Shown in pieces: positions 8,671-17,940 of a DNA stretch of 46,296 nucleotides (position 1 is its first letter; each line of letters opens with the position of its first letter). Origin of the DNA: Myxococcales bacterium (lineage in GTDB: Bacteria > Myxococcota > UBA727 > GCA-2721815); assembly GCA_002721815.1 (NCBI GenBank), contig PBLQ01000062.1:1-46296 (forward strand), in the 5' to 3' direction. Both the position numbers and the translations under genes were made by a program. Below the pieces are notes generated by a model. The model searched no databases. It saw only the letters and a program-made list of their open reading frames with translations, and had not been told where the DNA came from.

Positions 8671-9270
8671 TCAAAAATAGACGTTAAAACTTAAACGACT
8701 GGCGAAGGAGTGGCGCACGGGATTGTCCAGGCTGACAAACAAAATGTAATTGACTTCACCCATGAGGCTGATTTCATCCCCGATGAACATCTCGTAGCCC
8801 GCACCCGGTCGCAGCCCTAAGAACAACGCGGTATTTCCGAGGTTGGGATTGCCCTTAATGGCCGTCCCTTCAATGTTAAAAAACTGGAGGTAATGAAAGT
8901 TAGCATTCACAAAGGGGCGGTGTTTGTGTCTCAAAAAATTATAGCGCAAGCCCGAAGATACACTGAGGCTGATCAGGGTTTTGTCCACCCCGAGTTGCAA
9001 GGGCTGTCCGAAACCCAAGTAGGTTTGATTGTCCCACCACAGTTGGTACCCGATGGCGCTGAAGTAGCCGCTGCCCAAGGTCCAATGATCGGTGGTTTCC
9101 CACTCTTGGTTACCGGCATTGTTAATGGCGTTGGTGCTGTTTCCGAAACCCATCCAACCCACGCTGGGCAAGTACATCCCGTGATTGCGAAACTGGGCTT
9201 GCGCCTGCTGACCGCCGAAGCTCACCCCAAAAATGAGGAGCATCATGATGATTTTGGACTGGTATTTCAT
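8671..9270 (-). CDS. Predicted outer-membrane beta-barrel protein
   Basis: A 199-residue protein with a Sec signal peptide (MKYQSKIIMMLLIFGVSFG, then AQAQF, cleavage likely after AQA). The mature sequence alternates hydrophobic and polar residues with many aromatics (YFSAIGYQLWWDNQTYLGFG, LGLRPGAGYEMFIGDEI) and ends in aromatic FNVYF, as in outer-membrane barrels whose terminal Phe is read by BAM. At this size about eight strands are expected. No specific family is recognised. It lies 85 nt upstream of the TPR lipoprotein gene on the same strand and could share its envelope role. Confidence 0.75.
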   Translation of the reverse strand: MKYQSKIIMMLLIFGVSFGGQQAQAQFRNHGMYLPSVGWMGFGNSTNAINNAGNQEWETTDHWTLGSGYFSAIGYQLWWDNQTYLGFGQPLQLGVDKTLISLSVSSGLRYNFLRHKHRPFVNANFHYLQFFNIEGTAIKGNPNLGNTALFLGLRPGAGYEMFIGDEISLMGEVNYILFVSLDNPVRHSFASRLSFNVYF

Positions 9271-9359
9271 ACATAGACCCCGTTTGCTCGGATGGTTGCT
9301 CTAGTGTAAGCATTTTTGAGGACAACTGCAAAAGCAAGGCAGGAAAAACAAGGGACTTC

Positions 9360-10208
9360 ATGAACGCATCTATTTCGTGGCGGCAACCTCAGCAGCTTTT
9401 AAAGGCTTATGGGCTTTCCCCAAAAAAGTCTTTCGGCCAAAATTTCCTCATGGACGAGGCCCATTTGGCGGGTATTGCCCAAGATGTGTTCGATTTGTTC
9501 CCTCAAGAGCAAGCAACCAAGCCCTGTGTGGAGTACGGTGGGGGGCTTGGCGCCCTCACTGAAAATCTTTTGACTGAGGCCTTGCAAGTACACTGTGTGG
9601 AGCGGGATCGTGATTTGGTGCCCGTCCTCAATAACTATTTTGCCTTGGCCATTCGTGAGAACCGACTTCAGGTTCATGAGGCCGATGCCGCGAAGTTTCA
9701 TTTGCCCTTTGATGACGTGCAAGGCGTGGTCTGTGGCAACTTGCCTTACCATCTCACATCCACACTGTTGCTCAAGACATGTGAAGAAGTGGCCCAGTTG
9801 CATGGCGGGGTTTTTCTCGTGCAAAAAGAAGTGGCCGAGCGTTTTGTGGCACAGCCCGGCAGTAAAAATTATTCAGCACTTTCCGTGTGGGTTCAGTCTT
9901 TGTACGAGGCCACCATTACCCGCCACTTGCCGCCTGGTTGTTTTGTACCACCGCCTAAAGTGGATTCAGCGGTCGTGAAGTTGCGTCGCAGAGTGCCTGC
10001 CTTGTTGCAAGCACATATGTTTCCACAACTAAAAACGTTGGTGAAACAGGCCTTCGGTCAAAGAAGAAAAACTTTGCGTAACAACTTCAAAAAACAGGTC
10101 CATGTACAAGCGCATTTAGAAGCATTGGGCGTATCATTGGGGCAGCGTCCTGAAACGGTTCCAGTGGAAACCTTTGTGGCGTTGGTGAACCGGATGCAGG
10201 AAGACTAG
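9360..10208 (+). CDS. rsmA: 16S rRNA dimethyladenosine transferase RsmA (KsgA)
   Basis: RsmA dimethylates two adjacent adenines near the 3' end of 16S rRNA late in small-subunit assembly. The 282-residue sequence has the family hallmarks: KSFGQNFLMD at the N-terminus, the SAM-binding segment VEYGGGLGALTENLL, the catalytic GNLPYHLTSTLL, and FGQRRKTLRNNFKK in the C-terminal domain. The ATG at 9360 follows a GGGA-type ribosome site by about 5 nt. It is transcribed away from the beta-barrel gene across an 89-nt gap. Its stop overlaps the end of convergent mutM by 4 nt. Confidence 0.97.
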   Translation: MNASISWRQPQQLLKAYGLSPKKSFGQNFLMDEAHLAGIAQDVFDLFPQEQATKPCVEYGGGLGALTENLLTEALQVHCVERDRDLVPVLNNYFALAIRENRLQVHEADAAKFHLPFDDVQGVVCGNLPYHLTSTLLLKTCEEVAQLHGGVFLVQKEVAERFVAQPGSKNYSALSVWVQSLYEATITRHLPPGCFVPPPKVDSAVVKLRRRVPALLQAHMFPQLKTLVKQAFGQRRKTLRNNFKKQVHVQAHLEALGVSLGQRPETVPVETFVALVNRMQED

Positions 10209-11035
10209 CCGCGCGTTTTTTGACACCGAGGGCAGAAAAATGTGGAACGCCCGTGTTGGGTTCTCGATTTGATGGGGGTGTTGCATTGATGGCAGGGCTC
10301 TTCATCGCGTTGGAAAACCTGACGGTGATTGAAATTATCGCCCGCAGAGCCATCGGGCTGCTCGTAGTCTGAAAAGGTGGTTCCGCCGTGAGCCACGGCG
10401 CGTTTTAAGATGGCTTCGGTGGCATTTAACAACCTGAAGCGTTCATTGATATTTAGACTCTTGGACTGTCGGAAGGGTGAGATGTGGGCTTCGAATAAAG
10501 CTTCACACGCATAAATATTACCCACGCCAGAAAGAATGCCTTGGTCCAAGAGAGCCACTTTGATTTGTCGTTTGGTTTGACCCAGCGCACGGACCACCCG
10601 TTGTTTGTCGGGTTCGCTCCATGACAAGGGGTCGGGGCCGAGCTTTTGCAGCTCAGTTTCCAGCATTGCGAGAGAGGGGAAAGGCACCAATTCACCGAAA
10701 CGTCTTGGATCCACGTACGCCAAACGTTGACCATTATCGAAATGTAGGACCACGTGGCTGTGCGGCCTCAGGGGCGCCCCCTTGTTTTGCCACAACAATT
10801 TACCAGCCATGCCCAAACGACACCAAAAACCTTGATGGGGACCGGTCAGGCAATACAGAAATTTTCCTCGGCGAAGGCATTGTTGCACCACAGCACCCTT
10901 TAAAAAATTAAAATCTTTTTGAGTGACCGGTCGACGGAGGGCTTTATCACTGACTTTGACGCGAGCGATTCGCTGATGCAGGAGGACCTCTTCAAGAGAT
11001 TGGCGCACCACTTCAACTTCAGGACCTTCAGGCAT
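10205..11035 (-). CDS. mutM: Formamidopyrimidine-DNA glycosylase MutM (Fpg)
   Basis: MutM excises 8-oxoguanine and formamidopyrimidines and nicks the abasic site. The protein (276 residues) begins MPEGPEVEVV; after Met removal the catalytic Pro and following Glu are at the N-terminus. The conserved Lys lies in LRRGKFLY, the helix-two-turn-helix region includes GVGNIYACEALFEAHISP, and the C-terminal zinc finger has Cys pairs at CHQC and CPRC. Length is normal. The start overlaps the stop of the upstream GT2 gene by one base at 11035, which suggests coupling. Confidence 0.97.
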   Translation of the reverse strand: MPEGPEVEVVRQSLEEVLLHQRIARVKVSDKALRRPVTQKDFNFLKGAVVQQCLRRGKFLYCLTGPHQGFWCRLGMAGKLLWQNKGAPLRPHSHVVLHFDNGQRLAYVDPRRFGELVPFPSLAMLETELQKLGPDPLSWSEPDKQRVVRALGQTKRQIKVALLDQGILSGVGNIYACEALFEAHISPFRQSKSLNINERFRLLNATEAILKRAVAHGGTTFSDYEQPDGSAGDNFNHRQVFQRDEEPCHQCNTPIKSRTQHGRSTFFCPRCQKTRG

Positions 11036-11790
11036 TATTTTTTCACACGGTGTTTGCCCGGTCCATCGCCCTCGATGCGAATGGCGTAGACCAGCCTGCC
11101 CAAGCCTTTGAGCACACCCGGGACCCGGCGTACCAAATTGATGGGCGGCGACCGTTGTTCTTCGAGTTCAATGGGGATTTCTTGAATGTCCAACCCTGCG
11201 CGTTCAGCCCGTATGACCAGCTCGGAGGCAAACAGGTCTTTATCCACGATGCAGGCGTCGACAATGGGGAGTAGTGCGTCTCTGAGAAAGCCTTTGAGCC
11301 CATGGGTGTCACTGCCTTGAAATCCCAAAGACGCCCACAGCAGCCCGTTGATCACACGGGTGGCGGCACGGCGGGTCATGGGGCGCCGATCGCGGCTCCC
11401 TCGCATCGCTTTGGAACCCACCACCATGTGGCATTCTCCGTGATCGAGGCGCCGAAGCGCCCTGCGATAGAAATCCACGTCACAGAGGTCGATTTCATCA
11501 CACAGCACCACGCGCCCGCGGGCCATTTGAATGCCCCGACGCAAGGCAAGCCCGTAGTTGGGCTCAGGCGAATCCAAAACGATGATTTCAGGGAAAAGGG
11601 TGGAAAGCTCATTGGCAATGGGAATGGTAGAATCCACACAGCCATTGGCCGCCAAAATGAGCTCGAAGGGCCGCTCCATTTCTCGAACTTTGGGAATGAG
11701 GCCTCGCAGCGCGCCCTCAAGAATGGCTTCTTCATTGTAAACTGGGATCACGATGGAGAGTTCGACCGTGGGTGTCTTTTCTTTTCCCAT
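11035..11790 (-). CDS. Family 2 glycosyltransferase
   Basis: A 251-residue GT-A fold protein: VELSIVIPVYNEEAILEG at the N-terminus, then a segment at ELILAANGCVDST in the nucleotide-sugar region and an acidic DEIDLCD in place of a canonical DxD. SHARED features with polyprenyl-phosphate sugar transferases include the GSKAMRGS-RDRR region. No membrane helix is evident, so it is cytosolic or peripheral. The acceptor cannot be read from sequence. It lies directly upstream of mutM on the minus strand and diverges from dnaE across about 155 nt. Confidence 0.85.
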   Translation of the reverse strand: MGKEKTPTVELSIVIPVYNEEAILEGALRGLIPKVREMERPFELILAANGCVDSTIPIANELSTLFPEIIVLDSPEPNYGLALRRGIQMARGRVVLCDEIDLCDVDFYRRALRRLDHGECHMVVGSKAMRGSRDRRPMTRRAATRVINGLLWASLGFQGSDTHGLKGFLRDALLPIVDACIVDKDLFASELVIRAERAGLDIQEIPIELEEQRSPPINLVRRVPGVLKGLGRLVYAIRIEGDGPGKHRVKK

Positions 11791-11945
11791 TATTTTTTAG
11801 ACCCTTATGACTCCGGTGCCCCTTTTGCGCCACCGGCAGTTTCTGTTTGCGAAGGCAGTGTATCAAAACCGAAAGCACTTGTCCTTAGGCCTTTGAACAG
11901 ACAAAGTATAGCAACGATCGCTGCTGGAAGTGATCCGGAGGTGTT

Positions 11946-14900
11946 GTGGCGAATTCTGACTTTACCCATCTGCATTTGCATACCCAGTACTCCTTTTTGG
12001 ATGGGGCCATTCGCATCAAAGATTTGGTGAGTAAGGTGTCTGAGCTTGGCATGAAACAGGTGGCCGTGACCGATCACGGCAACATGTTTGGGGCCGTAGA
12101 CTTTTATCAACAGGCCACCAAAGCAGGCATCAAACCCATCATGGGCATGGAAGCCTATGTGACGGGCAAAGCCAAGCACACAGACAAGATTCGTGAAAAC
12201 TTTCACCTGGTGCTGTTAGCTGAAAATGACGTGGGCTATCACAACCTTAAAAAGCTCTCATCCGTGGCCTTTGTGGATGGGAAATACTACTACCCGCGGG
12301 TGGACAAAGCACTCCTAAAAAAGCATTCCGAAGGCCTCATCGTATCCACGGCCTGCCTGGGGGGCGAGGTTGGTAAAAAGTGTGCCAAAGGCGACCTTGA
12401 TGGCGCGCGTGAAGCAGCCCGGGAGTTTAAAGAAATTTTTGGGCCAGATAATTTCTTTTTAGAAGTTCAGCCCAACGGCATTGATATTCAAAACAAAGTG
12501 AACAGTGATTTGGCCCAACTGGCAAAGGACGAGGGGCTCCGGTTGATCGCAACCAATGACTGTCACTACGTGACGCGCGATCAGCACGAAGCCCAAAATA
12601 TCTTAATGGCCATCCGGCAACAAAAGGCCTTCGATGATCCAACCCTTCACAAGCATGAGACGGATGCATTTTACATCCGTTCTGGCGATGAAATGTGGGA
12701 GTTGCTGAAAGACGAATATGCCTCAGCCTTCGCCACTGCATGTGAAGTGGGGGCACGTTGCAACGTCAAACTCGATTTGGGTAATACCTATTTGCCGCCT
12801 TTTCCTTTTCCTGCTGAGCACAAAGACGAAGCGGATTACTTGGTTCACATCTCCGAAGAAGGGCTGAAGTCCAGGTTCAAAGAAATCACCTACCCGGTGG
12901 ACCGCGAAGCTTATTTTGGACGGCTGCATGCTGAATTAGAAATCATCATTAAAATGGGCTTCCCTGGTTACTTCTTGATTGTGCAAGACTTCATCAACTG
13001 GTCCAAGCAAGAGAGCATACGGGTGGGGCCGGGTCGTGGTTCCGGTGCGGGCTCTTTGGTGGCCTACGCATTGCGCATCACCGACATCGACCCCATCCCA
13101 TACAACTTGCTTTTTGAGCGGTTCTTAAATCCCGAACGGGTATCCATGCCCGACTTTGACGTGGACTTTATGCAAGAACGTCGAGGCGAAGTGATTAACT
13201 ACGTGGCGGATAAATATGGCCGCGATCGAGTTGGTCAGATTGCAACGTATTCTGGCTTGAACCCAAAAAGTGCCATCAAAGATGTGGCCCGAACTTTGGG
13301 CGTTCCATTTGCGGAAATTAACGAACTGACCAAGCCCATGCCCTTACTGGTGGACGGAAAAAAACCAGACCTAAAATTGGCTTTGGAGTTTGCACCCAAA
13401 CTCAAGACATTGGGTGAAACCGACGAAAAGTATAAGCGTATTATCAATATCGCTGGGGTCTTAGAAGGGCTGTTTCGCCAAGCTGGCATGCATGCTGGCG
13501 GTGTGGTTATCGGTGAGAAGCCGCTGGTGGATTACGTTCCTATCTTTTCCGGCGCCAATGGTGAGTTAGTTACCCAATTCGATAAAGACAAGGTCGAAAG
13601 TGCAGGGTTGGTGAAGTTCGATTTTCTCGGGTTGAAAACCCTTGATGTGATTGAGCACGCGCAAAAGATCGTCAACGAACGCATCGCTCGTGAAAATAAA
13701 GGCGATGCCCAAGAAAAAGATTTGGCGTCGCAGGGGCACCCACACGTCTTGGGCCATGACATCGATGGAAAAGCATTGCGCCAAGATGGCGAGGATATCA
13801 TTCCTCTCAACATCGACCTGTTGCGCCCCGATCACCCTGAAATTTACCGGCTCATTTCATCGGGTGACACCATGGGGGTGTTCCAGGTCGAATCCACCGG
13901 TTTTCAAGATTTATGTCGCAAACTAAAACCAGACTGTTTTGAGGACATTGTGGCGGCGGTGGCGCTGTACCGGCCGGGCCCCATGCAATCAGGCATGGTG
14001 GATGACTTTATTGACCGTAAACACGGACGCAAGAAAGTAGAGTACCCACACCTCATGCTTGAAGAAGTGTTAGCGCCCACTTACGGTACTTTCGTCTATC
14101 AAGAGCAAATCATGCAATCGGCGCAAATCTTGGCCGGCTATACGTTGGGCGGCGCGGATATTTTACGTCGCGCCATGGGCAAAAAGAAGTTTGAGGAGAT
14201 GCAACGCCAACGAGGACTGTTCGTTATGGGGGCAGAAGAAAAGGGCGTCGATTCGGGGCAAGCGGGTGAGATCTTCGACACCATCGAAAAATTCGCTGGG
14301 TATGGATTTAACAAAAGTCACTCGGCTGCCTACGCCATGATCACGTATCAAACCGCTTATTTAAAACGTTTTTACCCCGTGGAATTTATGGCGGCGTTAC
14401 TCACCACCGAATCCGGCTCCACCGATAACGTGGTGAAGTACATCCACGAGGCCCGAACCAATGGTATCAAAGTGTTGCCCCCTGATGTGAACATCTCTGA
14501 TCGCAGTTTCACGGTGGATTATAACGTTGACGAAGCAACCCGCATGCGGCGCAAACACAAGCGCACCAACTATGCCTACATTCGTTTTGGCCTCTCTGCC
14601 GTAAAGGGCTTGGGGGCGGCCGCTCTACAAGCCATTTTGGAAACCCGTGCAGAAGAGAAACATTTTTCATCAATTTACAACTTCTGTGAAAAAGTTCCTT
14701 CTCAAAAAATCAACAAAAAAGTACTCGAGGTGTTGGTGAAATCAGGTGCCATGGATGGCTTCGGGTACCCGCGGTCTCAGTTGATGGGCAGTGTTCAAAG
14801 AGCCCTCGACGCTGCGCATTCCCTTCAAAAAGATGCGCGTGTGGGGCAAACCAATATGTTTGGCATGTTCACCGCGGACGATGGTGCACAAATTGAAGAA

Positions 14901-15656
14901 ACCTACGATAACGCTCCACCGTGGGCTGAAAAAGAACGACTGGCTTATGAACGAGAGGCATTGGGTTTTTACTTGTCGGGTCACCCTCTCGATCGATACG
15001 TGGACGATGCGAAGAAGCTAGGCGCCATCTCCACCACGCAACTCACAGAACAAAATCATAATGCCAGCGTTGTGGTGGCGGGCATTGTGGCCTCCATGAG
15101 AGAGCGCCGGTTAAAGAGTGGGGACGGTCGTTGGGCCATCGTCACCCTTGAGGACACCTTTGGACAAGCGGAGGTTCTCACTTTCCGTAAAGTCTTTGAA
15201 GAAAACGAAATGGTGTTGAAGAGTGGAGAGCCCCTTCTTATCTGGGGGGCCGCCTTATTGGACGACATTGACGACGAAGGCAAGCAGCGCACCCCGAAAA
15301 TGCGCGCGACTGAGGTGATGTCGCTGGCAGACGCACAAATCGAACGTACCCGTTGGGTGGATATCGAACTGGACATGCCACAGCGTGAAAATGCCGATGA
15401 CACCGTTCAAGAATGGCACCGCGGTCAACCAGTGCATCGGGTGACCAATGACAAAGCGTGTATCGCCCTCATGGAGCAAATCCAAACAGTCATGAAGCGT
15501 TTTTCGGGTAAAAAGCCGGTACGTTTACGTCTGGAGATGGCTGAGGGCTTTCGGGTGGACGTCCGTATGGGACAAGAGATCGCCGTCCATCCTTCCGAAG
15601 ATTTGGTGTTGGCGCTGGAGCGGTTGCCCGGTGTGACCCGTGTGTTGCGCCGTTAG
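11946..15656 (+). CDS. dnaE: DNA polymerase III alpha subunit DnaE
   Basis: The replicative polymerase, 1236 residues. The PHP domain at the N-terminus has HLHLHTQYSFLDG, VTDHGNM, FHLVLLAEN, STACLGGEV and NDCHYV, retaining the His/Asp/Glu/Cys ligands that E. coli DnaE has partly lost. The polymerase core includes VGPGRGSGAGSLVAYAL and the catalytic PDFDVDF. VKFDFLGLKTLDVI follows, and the YRPGPM and GYGFNKSHSAAYA blocks are intact. The C-terminus contains an OB fold (VVVAGIVASMRERR) and a short domain after it. The start is a GTG at 11946 with GGAGG at 11937-11941. The gene ends 2 nt before the convergent FlgO-like gene. Confidence 0.98.
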   Translation: MANSDFTHLHLHTQYSFLDGAIRIKDLVSKVSELGMKQVAVTDHGNMFGAVDFYQQATKAGIKPIMGMEAYVTGKAKHTDKIRENFHLVLLAENDVGYHNLKKLSSVAFVDGKYYYPRVDKALLKKHSEGLIVSTACLGGEVGKKCAKGDLDGAREAAREFKEIFGPDNFFLEVQPNGIDIQNKVNSDLAQLAKDEGLRLIATNDCHYVTRDQHEAQNILMAIRQQKAFDDPTLHKHETDAFYIRSGDEMWELLKDEYASAFATACEVGARCNVKLDLGNTYLPPFPFPAEHKDEADYLVHISEEGLKSRFKEITYPVDREAYFGRLHAELEIIIKMGFPGYFLIVQDFINWSKQESIRVGPGRGSGAGSLVAYALRITDIDPIPYNLLFERFLNPERVSMPDFDVDFMQERRGEVINYVADKYGRDRVGQIATYSGLNPKSAIKDVARTLGVPFAEINELTKPMPLLVDGKKPDLKLALEFAPKLKTLGETDEKYKRIINIAGVLEGLFRQAGMHAGGVVIGEKPLVDYVPIFSGANGELVTQFDKDKVESAGLVKFDFLGLKTLDVIEHAQKIVNERIARENKGDAQEKDLASQGHPHVLGHDIDGKALRQDGEDIIPLNIDLLRPDHPEIYRLISSGDTMGVFQVESTGFQDLCRKLKPDCFEDIVAAVALYRPGPMQSGMVDDFIDRKHGRKKVEYPHLMLEEVLAPTYGTFVYQEQIMQSAQILAGYTLGGADILRRAMGKKKFEEMQRQRGLFVMGAEEKGVDSGQAGEIFDTIEKFAGYGFNKSHSAAYAMITYQTAYLKRFYPVEFMAALLTTESGSTDNVVKYIHEARTNGIKVLPPDVNISDRSFTVDYNVDEATRMRRKHKRTNYAYIRFGLSAVKGLGAAALQAILETRAEEKHFSSIYNFCEKVPSQKINKKVLEVLVKSGAMDGFGYPRSQLMGSVQRALDAAHSLQKDARVGQTNMFGMFTADDGAQIEETYDNAPPWAEKERLAYEREALGFYLSGHPLDRYVDDAKKLGAISTTQLTEQNHNASVVVAGIVASMRERRLKSGDGRWAIVTLEDTFGQAEVLTFRKVFEENEMVLKSGEPLLIWGAALLDDIDDEGKQRTPKMRATEVMSLADAQIERTRWVDIELDMPQRENADDTVQEWHRGQPVHRVTNDKACIALMEQIQTVMKRFSGKKPVRLRLEMAEGFRVDVRMGQEIAVHPSEDLVLALERLPGVTRVLRR

Positions 15657-15658
15657 AT

Positions 15659-16930
15659 TTACTCTAGAGCGCTCGCGATGGCATATGCGTCTAATAAGTT
15701 GGACAACCACAAGACCCCCGCCAGTCCCCCGCCCACAGCAGCAGCCGTGTAAAGCGAGTTAGCTTGTTCTCGCGAGGCGGTCAGTGCGGCTTGGGTTTCA
15801 GGGCCGGCTTCGCCATCGTCGGGCTCAAAGTTTTTGTAAGCTTGTTCTTGAGAGTAGGCGGCGCTGAACAATCCCACACCCATGAGGGCTGACCCATAGG
15901 TGCTCACTGCCCAGAGCATGCCACGCATGGGTCGTTGGTAGTAATAGTGTCCCCAACCCGGCAAGACCGCCGCGCGAAATACAGCGCCACCAGATGTGCG
16001 CGTGTCCACGAGTCCAGAGCCTAGGGTCACCACGTTGTTTCGGTTGGCTTTGATTTCTGCGGCACCCAGAACTGTTCCGTTCTGCGCATCCAGAACGCGA
16101 CTCGTGATCACGAATTGGTTCCCCAGCTCGGTGACGGTGCCCAGTACCAGAATTTGCGCACCGAGCATTTGCCCCATGGCGGGTGCGTTTTCGGCACTCA
16201 GAGCTTGGGCCACGCCCATTTGCCCCACCGCCTCATTCAGTCTGGCGCGTTCCACGGTCAGATACCCTCGGTCTTTAAAAGCCATGCTCATTTCTTGTTG
16301 TAGGTACTTCCCCAAACCGAGGTTTTTTGTAGCCGTACCGATCTCTTCTAGGGTCATTACTGCCACTCGTTGGTATCGAACATTGCCTGGCAATTTGCCC
16401 ATTTCTACGTAAAGTGCATCGGCCAATCGTTCTACAGCGCCTCGAATGGTTTGGGCTTCAAGGGAACTTTCTTTCAACGCAGCGCCAGCGATGGCTGTGA
16501 CATTTGAGACGATCTCTCCAGTGGTGACCTTAAGCAGCCTCAACGAAACCATAATTTGCGACCCGGTGGTGGTGGCTTCGCCTAAAATCAGATGATCGGC
16601 CCAAAGAGCGTCGGCCTTGGGCATTTCGCCTGTTTGCTCTGCCTGCGATAACTGCTGTTTCACTTTTGCAGGGGTTAGAACATCGATTCCCTCTTCTTGA
16701 AGGATTTGTAACAGCTGCAATTCTAACGCGTAAGCGGTTTTTTCGTCGGGACTTTGAATGGATTGCAGACCCAGTCGTCCGATATTTGTTTGGCCATCCA
16801 AAAGCTGGCGAACCCCCAGGTGCATATCAGCCAAGGCCGGTTCTTTGGCAAAGCCGGGAAAGGCTGATAACAAAAGACAGGAAAATGCTATGACGCACGC
16901 CCCACATTTGTTCAATTTTTTCGTAAACAT
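15659..16930 (-). CDS. Exported FlgO/CsgG-like protein with C-terminal hydrophobic domain
   Basis: A 423-residue exported protein with signal peptide CVIAFSCLLLSAFPGFA. Residues about 35-180 and 190-310 each look like a FlgO/CsgG-type unit, in which a protein samples whether an activity is present: ADHLILGEATTTGSQIMVSLRLL and GAQILVLGTVTELGNQFVITSRV. The C-terminal 110 residues (AAVLPGWGHYYYQRPMRGML, then two hydrophobic helices) resemble the DUF5683-type tail of envelope proteins. FlgO is linked to flagellar outer-membrane structures and CsgG to curli secretion, but no such genes are nearby. The start is 29 nt from a divergent gene, so regulatory DNA must lie within coding sequence. Confidence 0.75.
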   Translation of the reverse strand: MFTKKLNKCGACVIAFSCLLLSAFPGFAKEPALADMHLGVRQLLDGQTNIGRLGLQSIQSPDEKTAYALELQLLQILQEEGIDVLTPAKVKQQLSQAEQTGEMPKADALWADHLILGEATTTGSQIMVSLRLLKVTTGEIVSNVTAIAGAALKESSLEAQTIRGAVERLADALYVEMGKLPGNVRYQRVAVMTLEEIGTATKNLGLGKYLQQEMSMAFKDRGYLTVERARLNEAVGQMGVAQALSAENAPAMGQMLGAQILVLGTVTELGNQFVITSRVLDAQNGTVLGAAEIKANRNNVVTLGSGLVDTRTSGGAVFRAAVLPGWGHYYYQRPMRGMLWAVSTYGSALMGVGLFSAAYSQEQAYKNFEPDDGEAGPETQAALTASREQANSLYTAAAVGGGLAGVLWLSNLLDAYAIASALE

Positions 16931-16959
16931 GCCAGATATCCCCTAATAAGGCGTTTTTA

Positions 16960-17940
16960 ATGATTTTAGGTTACCCGTTCCTCAGTCTATTGAAAACCCT
17001 ACAGGCCTCATTAATCAAAGAGCGCAGCGGTCAGGTTTTTGTCTTAATGACGGCTCTGGGGGCAATGCTGATGCCACAAGCGGTTAGGGCCGCAGAATTC
17101 CAACCATTGTCCAAAAGCGACATGCAAAAACGAATGGTTACTTTTGAGCCGGACCAAACATTGTTGGAGCGTTTGATTTATGTGAGCGATCCCTTTTTGG
17201 GGGCACCTTACGTGACCTCTCCATTGGGGGAAGGAGAAGGGGTTGACCCTGATCCGCGCATTCGTTTTGACGCCTTTGATTGCACGACGTTTGTGGAAAC
17301 CACTTTGGCGTTGGCTTTTTCCCCGGACTTGGAAAGGGCCCAAGAGCGGCTGGAGCAAATTCGATATCAAGGACAAGAACGTCAATTCCTAAACCGTCGA
17401 CATTTCCCCGCGGCAGAATGGATTCCAGAATTGATTCAGGCCGGCTATTTCAAAGACATCACCAAGAAGGTTGGCGGTACAAAGGTGAACCTGCAGTCTA
17501 AAATCTTAAATGCAAAAGTATGGAACAACAGACGAAAACCCCGGCATTTGGAATTGCCCGATGAACGCATTCCTTCTGGAACTTTTTCCATCGCCACCTG
17601 GCCTTTGGAACTGGCTTTGGAAAATCACAAAAAAATTCCCCCAGGAACGGTGTTAAATGTGGTCCGTGTTAATTTTAGACAAATGCCGGTGCGGGTCAGT
17701 CACCAAGGTATCGTGATTCGTAAAGGCAAAAGGTTGTATATGCGGCACGCTGCCGATCGCATGTATCATTCCGTGGTGGATGAACCTTTGGGCCGATTTT
17801 TAAATCGCATTGCTCAATACAAAAAATGGCCTGTCCACGGCATCAACCTGTTACAAATCCAGCGGCCTTACGCCACAACGCAAGGGGCGCCGGTGGGTTT
17901 GCCAGTATCTCCCATATCGACGAAATCATCTGCGCCTTAA
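16960..17940 (+). CDS. DUF1460-family putative amidase/peptidase
   Basis: A 326-residue protein with a hydrophobic N-terminal export segment (residues 26-44, ending AVRAAEF). The DUF1460 signature FDAFDCTTFVE places a likely nucleophile Cys at residue 108. SHQGIVI supplies a plausible partner His near residue 248. DUF1460 proteins adopt an NlpC/P60-like fold and are proposed to be N-acetylmuramoyl-L-alanine amidases or related cell-wall hydrolases. The start ATG at 16960 follows AAGG by 8 nt; a start at 17047 would weaken the export signal. It overlaps the convergent GT2 gene by 4 nt. Confidence 0.85.
   Translation: MILGYPFLSLLKTLQASLIKERSGQVFVLMTALGAMLMPQAVRAAEFQPLSKSDMQKRMVTFEPDQTLLERLIYVSDPFLGAPYVTSPLGEGEGVDPDPRIRFDAFDCTTFVETTLALAFSPDLERAQERLEQIRYQGQERQFLNRRHFPAAEWIPELIQAGYFKDITKKVGGTKVNLQSKILNAKVWNNRRKPRHLELPDERIPSGTFSIATWPLELALENHKKIPPGTVLNVVRVNFRQMPVRVSHQGIVIRKGKRLYMRHAADRMYHSVVDEPLGRFLNRIAQYKKWPVHGINLLQIQRPYATTQGAPVGLPVSPISTKSSAP

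Noticed and set aside
11302-12030. 242-residue plus-strand open frame across the GT2 gene and dnaE start
   Set aside because: It covers conserved GT2 and PHP-domain coding sequence on other frames and has no family motif.
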